Position numbers and translations under genes: made by a program. A stretch of 64,000 nt of DNA from Ipomoea triloba. Lineage: Eukaryota > Streptophyta > Magnoliopsida > Solanales > Convolvulaceae. Below, in pieces: positions 56,551 to 64,000 of the stretch. Positions within the stretch are counted from its first letter, which is position 1, and each line of letters starts with the position of its first letter. Below the pieces are notes generated by a model. It did not search any database. It was not told the origin of the DNA and saw nothing but the letters and a program-made list of their open reading frames with translations. Location of the stretch: positions 17,005,587 through 17,069,586 of the forward strand of contig NC_044923.1 in the NCBI RefSeq assembly GCF_003576645.1, read 5' to 3'.

Positions 56551-56707
56551 GAAGAAGTTGATGGTATAAATTGATGAAAAAATCCCTTTATTTATAGCCC
56601 CAAAAAGCTTAGTACTGTTGAGTCACGGGATGCCATAAGAATGACCATTCAATGCTGTGTAACTCCAAAGCTGCCATAAAGTTGATGAAACCGCTCAGAT
56701 TGACCAT

Positions 56708-59700
56708 TCAACCCAATTCTATCATTCCCAATTCTAACCTTAGTTGAGAGAATCTATTTTCACATAACGCTTTTGTGAAAATATCTGCTAGTTGCTCCTC
56801 CGTTGCAACATATTCCAAAGTTATATCCTTTTTCTCAACATGGTCTCGGATGAAGTGATACTTTATATCGATGTGTTTTGTCCTTGAATGTAATACTGGA
56901 TTCTGAGTGATAGTTATGGCACTTGTGTTATCACACATGATCTTAACTTCTTTACATACAACGCCGTAATCCAGTAATTGTTGCTTCATCCATAAAATCT
57001 GAGCACGGCAACTTCCAGCTGCTACATATTCTGCCTCAGCGGTGCTTGTAGCTATCGAATGCTGTTTCTTGCTAAACCATGAGACAAGTATTCCACCTAG
57101 AAACTGACATGTCCCTGATGTGCTCTTTCGATCTATTTTACAACCGGCAAAGTCTGCATCTGAATAACCCATAAGTTCGAAAGATCCACCTCTCGAATAC
57201 CAAAGTCCAACACTTTGCGTACCTTTGAGATATCTAAGGATCTTTTTAGATGCATTGGGAAGTGACTTTCCTTGGGATTTGCCTGAAATCTAGCACATAC
57301 ACCTACTGCAAAGGATATATCTGGTCTACTGGCAGTTAAATAAAGAAGAGATCCGATGATACCTCGATACATAGTCTGATCGACCTCTCGTCCTTCACTG
57401 TCAACGTCGATACGTAGAGAGGTTCCCATAGGTACTTTGACAGAGGATTTCCCTTCCATGTTGTATTTCTTGAGCAGATCCTTGGTGTATTTTTCCTGAT
57501 TGATGAAGATACCTTCCTTAAGCTGTCTCACTTGTAATCCAAGGAAGTAGTTGAGTTCTCCCATCATGCTCATCTCGAACTTCCCTTTCATCAATCTGGA
57601 GAACTTCTCGCACAAGTTTGGATTGGTGCTTCCAAAAATGATGTCGTCCACATAGATTTGCACCAATAAGATGTGATCCCCATCCTTAATTCTAAACAAT
57701 GTTTTGTCCACTAGGCCTTTGGTGAACCCACACTGAAGTAGAAAAGAGGATAAGGTATCATACCACGCTCTCGGAGCTTGTTTTAAGCCGTAAAGTGCCT
57801 TCTTCAACTTGTATACTTTGTCAGCTCCCACGTCCTTCAAGAAACCCGGAGGTTGTTCAACGTACACCTCTTCTTCGAGAAGTCCATTCAGAAAAGCGCT
57901 CTTGACATCCATTTGATATGCTTTGAAGTCTTTGAAGGCGGCATATGCGAGAAAGATGCGTATTGCTTCGAGACGTGCCACAGGAGCGAAGGTTTCATCA
58001 AAATCTATCCCTTCCTCCTGGCAATAACCTTTGGCAACAAGTCTAGCCTTGTTCCTAACAATGACTCCATCCTCATTCATCTTGTTTCTGAAAACCCACT
58101 TTGTACCAATGACATTCTGATGATGAGGTCTCGGAACTAGTTCCCAAACATTGTTCCTCTCAAACTGATGAATTCCTCTTGCATGGCTTGCACCCAATCT
58201 GGATCACATAGAGCCTCATCAATCACCTTAGGCTCTATTTGAGATAGAAAGCAAGCAAGCATGCTTTCTCTGTATGCTGATCTGGTCTGAACTCTGTCAC
58301 GTACATCTCCAATCACTTGATCAGCAGGGTGATTTCTTAGCCATCTTAGATCGTGTTGTGGCTCCTCAGTTGATATCTCCGTTGTAGGTTGAGATGTGGG
58401 TTGAGCATCTATGATCTGGATCGGATCAACTGAGTCAGGAGCTTTCTCCTTAGTAGGCTCTTCATCATCTGATTCTGACTGGAGTTCCGCTACGTCTCGA
58501 ACTATCGACTGCTTTTCTTCGAGAGGTAAGTTTGATCTCTCGATAGACTCCGACTAAGCTTCCTCAGTTTCTTCCATTGGCTTTGATGGTTGATCCGTCG
58601 ATGCTCTATCATCAAAAGAGACATGTATGGATTCTTCAACCACCAATCTCCGCTTGTTGAAGACTCTGAATGCTTTACTCTTCGATGAGTATCCCAGAAA
58701 TACTCCATCATCTGCCTTTTCATCAAAGGTTCTTAGCCGAGTCTTCCCGTTGTTGTGGATATGACATTTGCACCCGAATGTGTGGAAATAGCTTACATTC
58801 GGTTTTCTTCCATTCCACAACTCATATGGAGTTTTTTCAACTCCTTTCACGATCAAGGACCGATTTTGGGTATAACATGCTGTGTTGACTGCTTCTGCCC
58901 AAAATCCTTGAGGTATGTTGGCTTGTGAGAGCATGGTCCTTGAGGTGTTCGAGCAGCTGACAACTGATGATGGATCCCGTTCTCGTTGCAGTAGCTCTCG
59001 ATCACTTGATTAACGAACTCTCCACCTTGATCTGACCAGATCTTTAGTATTGAGACACCCTTTTCAACTTGAACTTGTTTTAAAAGATTTGGTAGGGAAG
59101 CTTTTGTCTCGCTTTTCTTCGTTAAGAACACGGTCCAGGTGAGTCTTGTGTAGTCATCTACTACCACAAGGGTGTACTTTCTTCCTCTCATGCTGGGTGG
59201 ATCCACTGGTCCAAATAAGTCCATGTGTAGAAGACTTAATGGTCTAGTGGATGATGTCTCGGCTTTGCTTTTGAAAGAGGATTTGATCTGTTTGCAGCGT
59301 TGACATGCCTCACAAATCTTATCCTATCGAAACGTCACTTTGGGCAGTCCTTCCACAAGGTTCCTCTTAGTAAGCTTGTTGATAGTTTTGAAGTTCAGAT
59401 GACTAAGCTTACGGTGCCACTCCCAGCATAAGTCTTCCTTGCTTCTTGCCAGAATACATAGGGATGGTTTGGCAGATTTCCAATCCACTATGTACATGTT
59501 TCCTTTTCTTGCTGCTTCCAAGACAACTTCGAGAGATTCCTCGTTGATAATCCGACATTTGCTTTTGGTGAAGATTACTCTGTAGCCCTTGTCACAAAAC
59601 TGGCTTGTGCTAAGGAGGTTGAACTTGAGTCCCTCAACGTAGGATACCCCCTTGATCACCAATTCATTCTTATGAATTTCACCAACAGCCTTTGTGCGTC

Positions 59701-59842
59701 CTTTCTTCTCGTTGTCTCCAAATGTCACCAAGGGACCTTCGATAGGATGGATGTTCTCCAGCAGTGTTAAGTTTCCCGTCATATGTCTCGAACATCCACT
59801 GTCAATGAACCATATGTCCCTGGTTTCCTGCAAGCAGATCAA
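56708..59842 (-). pseudogene. Copia pol: protease, integrase, reverse transcriptase, RNase H; multiply broken
   Basis: On the minus strand: protease active site with DSGCSRHMTG and the pre-integrase zinc region WHRKLSHLNF ... CEACQRC (59842 to about 59250); integrase core with Asp in MDLFGPV and WSDQGGEF (59224-58853); integrase C-terminal part (58934-58554); reverse transcriptase with YVDDIIFG (58197-57250); RNase H ending LEYVATEEQLADIFTKAL (57172-56708). Lesions: TAG at 59324-59326; a deletion near 58930 that removes the segment carrying the third catalytic residue (Glu) of integrase; a frameshift near 58170; another near 57260. The protease frame is also shifted against gag at 59840. The element cannot make an active polyprotein. 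Confidence 0.85.
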
Positions 59843-62010
59843 GCAGATTTAGGTACCCAAACTTTGGGTCCTGGTGGGTTAGTGAGTTTAGGCATCCATT
59901 TATACCTTGGGCCCATTATTCCAGGCCTAGGTGCAATGTAGCCATTGTACGTTTGATAATCATAAGGAATGCTAGCAAAGGCTCTGGGCCTTTTAGGTGC
60001 ATAAATCAGTTTTGGTTGAGGCCTGACCTCAGACTTACGCACCATGCCCTTCATTGCTTGTTTGGTCATGTGAAATTGCTGGAAGTGAGGTTTCTTCCAG
60101 AAATTATGATTCGATGACCAATCCTCACTAGATGGATAGAGTCTGCCTTTCTCCATCCGTGAGTTCCTAACTCTGTGGATCTCAGACCTTCCATATTTGC
60201 CTTGAGGCGCATTATATGGAATGTAGCTTCTTTTGTACTTGGAATGGCCTTGCGAGAGATATCTAGGTGATCTCTCGATATTGTTTACCCGGCCATTCTT
60301 CATAGCTTTCCTATACTTTCCATTGCTGATGTATAGGGACGGTTTATGAATAGCTACTCTGGTCCTTTTTGTAGGTCCTTTATGACCCTTATTCGGTTTG
60401 GGTTGAGATCCTCCATTTCTTGAAGTTCCCAAACCGTTGGTCTGCTTATCTCTCGAGAGACTGTTCTGACGAAATCCGAGACCGGTTCTGTCATTTGCTG
60501 GTCTGTGATCATCCACCATTTTCTCCATAGCTTTGGAGGAATTAGTGTATGATGCTATGACCTTTCTAAGATTAAGCTCTCTGGTCTCTCGAGCTTTGCA
60601 CTCTTCAGCCAATAGGATTACTTTAGCTTCTAACTCACTTACTTTGAGGGTTAGCTCCGAATTCTCTTTCGAGACGTTCTTAAGCATGTCTCTTTCAGTA
60701 GTTAGCTTGCTGTTTTCTTCCCTGATTTTGGCATGAGTGCTGTTAGCGATTTTGAGGTTCCTTCTGATCAATTCCATAGTCTCGAAGGGATCCTCATCGC
60801 TTCTAAACGAAGAACATTGAGAAGTAGAGATAGAGCAGCGAGATGTAGAAGGGGAGGTTACCTCATTGTTGATAGCCATCAAGCATTTATCCTCCTCTTC
60901 TGTAGTGTATAAGCAGATGAGCCCCCTCTCATCCTCTGTGCTGCTGCTGCTATCGCTGGAGCTCGACGTCTCGGACTCCTCGATTGCCTTCTCGAGTTCC
61001 TCAGCAACAAGCGCCTTCCTGCGCAGGTGTGTCTTTGTTTCTCCCTTGAAGCCACCTTGTGCTGACTTCTCTCTGGATTCCTCTTTTCTTCTGGAATCCT
61101 TGCCTTCCTGGCCTTGATGCTTGCTTATCGGTGGGTAAGGACATTCAGCCTTGAAGTGCCCTGGTCTCCTGCAATTGTAGCATAGACCTTGATCTTCTTC
61201 CTCCATTCTTCTGGATGTGTATCTCTCGTTTTTCCTTCTTGAGGAGGAAGGTGAACTTGTATTGCTCTTCGATGTCTTCTTCATGAACTTCCTGAATTTT
61301 CTCATGAAGAAAGCAAACTGTTCGTCAGATAAAAAATCAGTGGGATTAGGGTCTGACCTTGAGGAGGTGGTTGGTTGATCAGCAACCAGTGCCACATTCC
61401 GTCTGTCCACCACGTCCTCATCTCTCGGAAACATCTCAAATTCGAAGGCTTTGAGATCTCTGAACAGTTGGTCGGTTGTGGTGTTCTTCAAATCCCTATG
61501 ATCACTCATTATGATCACCTTCATTTCCAACTCCTTGGTAAGGCCTCGTAAGACCTTCAGGTTTAGCTCCTTTTGTGGAATCTCCTTCTCGAGATCACTG
61601 ATCTCTATTGATAGCTTCATGAACCGAGATTCCATGCTGTCGATGCTCTCCCCTGGCTTCATCTTGAAGTCCTCGAACTTCTTCATGGCCACGGTGAGCT
61701 TGTTCTCCTTCTCCTGTTCGTCACCTTCACCAATNTCTATAGCTCTGAAGAGAATGTCCTTGGCGATATTGTCCAGGTTGTTTCTCTTCCTATCATCACT
61801 TGTCCATTCTTCTCTAGGTTTTGGGATGTATTTTGGTGTGTCTTGGGTTTGAGCTGCAGCAGTATTGACCATTAAGATCTTGACTGGTCCAGAAGTTATA
61901 ACCTCGGCCATCTCATCATGGAGGGCTGATAAGTACGCAAGCATGCGTGTTTTCCAGTCATCGAACCTGCTAAGATAAAAAAGAAGATGTCTCGACAACA
62001 TGCTGTCCAT
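59839..62010 (-). pseudogene. Copia gag (nucleocapsid zinc knuckle), with altered N terminus
   Basis: A 723-codon frame: gag helical region (FEDFKMKPGESIDSMESRFM ... LRGLTKELEMKV), zinc knuckle CYNCRRPGHFKAEC (CX2CX4HX4C, about 61143-61184), a coiled coil, and a basic C terminus ending TNPPGPKVWVPK. The first 20 codons run into the LTR remnant rather than a normal leader, and one base is N (61735) where the usual WDxL-type segment seems to be missing. The 5' part of gag has therefore been rearranged or misassembled. Gag packages the element RNA into particles. Confidence 0.75.
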
Positions 62011-62430
62011 ATTAAAAAATCTCGTGCTTTGAACTCAGCTTATGTCTCGAACTGGATTGTTGTATCGAGAGGTCCTATCTCTCGAACTCTGCTTATGTCT
62101 CGAGCTGGATTGTTGTATCGAGAGGTCCTATCTCTCGAACTCTGCTTATGTCTCGAGACTAAGTTGATGTCTCGCAGACCCTTATTCCCCCAGTGTTGTC
62201 CCGTGCCTTCTTCTGATCTATCTATGAGATTACAACACGAGACTTCTAAGATGTTCACACAAGCTTCACCTTAAGCTTAAATATCTTCCGAGTTGAGCTC
62301 AAGTTACCCGGTTGTATTTTCGCTCTTAGTTTACTTGTCGAACTTACATATAATTCCTATCTTTCGAGACTTAGGGGATTCTGAAATACATTTTGGTATC
62401 ATCAAAACCTATTACATCATGTTCCTAACA
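61985..62430 (-). repeat. 5' LTR remnant of the Copia element
   Basis: Starts (minus strand) tgttaggaacatgatg followed by gttttgatgataccaaaa, typical of SIRE LTR starts. A ~52-bp unit (ctctcgaactctgcttatgt, then ctcgagctgga) is repeated about three times at 62036-62160. It passes directly into gag with no primer-binding site or leader, so the 3' part of this LTR has been lost. Confidence 0.65.
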
Positions 62431-62701
62431 GTTATAGCAACTTGTAGCCCTGTAATGTGTGAATGTGGAGTTCTCAAGTTGTGAATGTGGAGTATAGGAC
62501 CTGTGAATATAGAGTTTTGAATGTGTGAATGCATAACAGTGGTAATATAGTTACTAAGCATATAATCCTGTAATGTGTGAATGTGGAGTTTACAAATTGT
62601 GAATGTAGAGTATAGTGTATGTGCATTTAGAGTATAGTGTATGTGAATGTAGACCCAAGTCCACCTTGCAAGGTGGACTTGGGTCCACGACATAACAACC
62701 C
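62431..62701. mobile_element. Right arm of MITE B
   Basis: Begins with the Copia target duplication gttat, then agcaacttgtagccctgtaa, tgtgaat repeats, a perfect 34-bp palindrome (62652-62685) and the terminus cacgacataacaaccc. It directly abuts the LSM12 leader. Confidence 0.8.
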
Positions 62702-62720
62702 GAGAAGAGGGGTGGCGTCC

Positions 62721-62844
62721 ATGGAAGCTCACAACAATGAAGATTTCGCGGTCGGGTGTATACTCTCCATCAAAACCACTTTCGGTGAAGAATTTGAAGG
62801 CCAAGTCATCACCTTTGACCGCCCCTCCAACATCCTTGTTCTTC
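62721..62844 (+). CDS. LSM12: LSM12 homologue, exon 1 (gene continues beyond the window)
   Basis: The frame reads MEAHNNEDFAVGCILSIKTT, then GEEFEGQVITFDRPSNILVL, which is the N-terminal Sm-like strand region of eukaryotic LSM12 (plant relatives read EFAVG-ISVKTTLGEEFEGQVITFDKPSNILVLQ). The reading ends at a probable donor, C|GTATCC at 62845; an alternative is the GT after acaaag at 62860. LSM12 proteins pair this domain with an anticodon-binding-domain-like region and associate with ataxin-2-type RNA-binding proteins. The later exons are not in the window. Only 19 bases of leader precede the ATG before the MITE B terminus, so transcription must come from the transposons or splice across 35 kb, unless the insertion is absent from other alleles. 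Confidence 0.8.
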
Positions 62845-62867
62845 GTATCCTTACAAAGGTTCTTTTT

Positions 62868-63305
62868 TTTTTTATGTTTTTTTTTTGAAAACAAAACCAC
62901 AAACTTCATATATTACGTAAATCATTACAAAGAGCTGAAAAGATAAAAGCAGGGCCGGTATCACACCAAAATCGACTACCTACATTCAACGCAGCATCTC
63001 TAGCTAATAAGTGAGCCACCGCATTAGCCGAGCGCTTTACAAAACAAACATTAACATTTGAAAAGGAATTTAAAAGTCCATTAATATCATGTAAAAGTAA
63101 ACCAAACGGTGAACTATTGTGTAGATGAAGACGCATAACAATTTGCTGGGCATCCGTCTCAACAAGAACATTGTCATGATGCTGATCTTTCAACCAACTC
63201 AGCACTTCCCGGATAGCCAAAGCTTCAGCCTCCTTTGGAAGAACTGCACCACGTTTCCCAATAGCACCAACTGCACGCACACCGCCACGATGCTTTCTTT
63301 TTGTG
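62868..63305 (-). mobile_element. 5'-truncated LINE: RNase H-like 3' end in LSM12 intron 1
   Basis: The minus-strand frame 63280-62906 reads EAEALAIREVLSWLKDQHHDNVLVETDAQQIV ... in RNase H-like style (in two blocks) and ends with VKRSANAVAHLLARDAAL. A T-run at 62868-62886 is its poly-A tail. The fragment is the 3' end of a plant LINE ORF2. Truncation lies near 63305. Not a host gene. Confidence 0.8.
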
Positions 63306-64000
63306 AGTAAAGCATAGGGTTTGTGTAATTTTGTATTTTACCTTGACTTTGATCTTGGAATCACAAGAAGGAGGGAATGTTACGAAATACTATTACAAAA
63401 CTTGAGTCGTACATACTCACTACAATATTCTTAAAATCTTATTTGTTACCCTTGATGCTAGGAGCATTGTAGCGTAGATTTTTTAGGATAAAACAAGCTA
63501 CGACTTCAGGTTTGAGCACTCAAACAATAAAATTCGGTGAACTAGAACAAGATTTTGATCACCGTTGGCTAAAATGAGTAGAAGCAGAGTTTTCGAGAGA
63601 GAAAATGATATTTTGTTGTGTGTTATAAATCTGCTGCTTCTACTATCAACTTATATAAGAGTTGAATGATTAAATAGCATTTAGCCATGGCACTTAATCT
63701 GATAATAAAAACAGGCTTATAACTCCTATAACGGTAGACTATTACCTTAGAATTGATTTAGAAAATTAAAACTGGAATTAACCCGTAATTAATTCCGTAA
63801 CGGATGAATTAAGACTTTGAAAGTTCACTACCCAAATCGTACACGGGACGAGACAACGAGGAGTTAAATTCGAGTTGATCAAACTACACGAGTAGACTAC
63901 CATTCGACCAATGATTCGTGCTACCAAAAGGCCGAACCATTACACGAGCCGTGCTACCAAAAGGTCGAACCCATCCTGGTTACCATACACGAGCCGTGCA
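63306..64000. other. Remaining intron 1 / unknown repeat DNA
   Basis: No coding sequence is supported. From about 63377 (atgttacgaaatac) onward the sequence looks like a retrotransposon LTR or other repeat. A direct repeat of acgagccgtgctaccaaaaggtcgaacc-type units (in 63928-64000) runs off the edge. It could not be classified. Confidence 0.35.

Larger units (their letters stand above)
41828..62430 (-). mobile_element. SIRE-like Copia LTR retrotransposon, degenerate
   Basis: The ends are TG...CA (tgttggtcccaagg at 41828, gttcctaaca at 62430), flanked by gttat on both sides (41823-41827 and 62431-62435). On the minus strand the order is LTR remnant, gag, protease, integrase, reverse transcriptase, RNase H, then a long extra ORF, the layout of SIRE/Maximus Copia elements. 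ctctcgaac/cgagag words are frequent throughout. A Gypsy-like element interrupts it (48111-55872). pol has several lesions, so it is not autonomous. Confidence 0.85.
27751..62701. mobile_element. MITE 'B' (Mutator-type), split by nested elements; outer limits of the composite insertion
   Basis: Without the nested elements B is about 590 bp: its first 9 bases (27751-27759, repeated at 41505-41513), a left arm to 41827 and a right arm from 62431 (or 62436) to 62701. The outer ends match as inverted repeats (ggcaaattatgctgtggac and, inverted, gggttgttatgtcgtggac). The flanks share the 9-bp gagaagagg (27742-27750 and 62702-62710). Both arms hold tgtgaat repeats and a terminal palindrome. It is non-coding. 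Confidence 0.75.

Overview
The window is nuclear DNA from a flowering plant. It is AT-rich, its genes carry GT-AG introns, and it is crowded with plant-type SINEs, MITEs, Mutator-like elements and LTR retrotransposons. The proteins are eudicot-like. An asterid such as a Convolvulaceae or Solanales species is plausible, but the sequence alone does not settle it.

Four host genes are supported. (1) 2555-8606, plus strand: a seven-exon WAT1-related/UMAMIT-type (EamA) membrane transporter. (2) 11412-14848, plus: a five-exon plastid-targeted phosphoribosylglycinamide formyltransferase (PUR3, purine synthesis). (3) 18618-16577, minus: a two-exon plastid-type GNAT N-acetyltransferase. (4) 62721 onward, plus: exon 1 of an LSM12 homologue, whose probable promoter and 5' leader lie 35 kb upstream at about 27630-27750. 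The introns of the first three genes hold SINEs, Mutator-type MITEs with 9-10 bp target duplications, and an undescribed repeat shared between two of the genes.

18.7-27.7 kb is intergenic. It holds two MITEs, SINE fragments and one long solo LTR bounded by ACTAA.

27.75-62.70 kb is one nested insertion that separates the LSM12 leader from its start codon. The outermost layer is a roughly 590 bp Mutator-type MITE ('B', target duplication gagaagagg). A Mutator-like element of about 13.7 kb ('A', target duplication ggcaaatta) sits 9 bp inside the left end of B. A carries a FAR1/MULE-type transposase gene on the plus strand and a convergent nine-exon ULP1/C48-protease-like gene on the minus strand. 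Both are nearly intact but have stop codons. A SIRE-like Copia retrotransposon (41828-62430, target duplication gttat) sits in the middle of B, and a coding-poor Gypsy-like LTR element (48111-55872, target duplication tgacg) sits inside the Copia. A paralogue of B at about 10.8-11.2 kb preserves the unoccupied Copia insertion site.

Element ends of the A/B family carry long palindromes whose arms change together. Their non-coding space is filled with degenerate tgtgaat/attcaca repeats.

The assembly is imperfect. At 23056, 36861, 47350, 50039 and 53341 a single N separates near-identical direct copies of 0.3-2 kb, probably unmerged contig overlaps. Several apparent duplicate genes are therefore artefacts. 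Two true gaps (352 and 141 N) lie in the Gypsy-like element.
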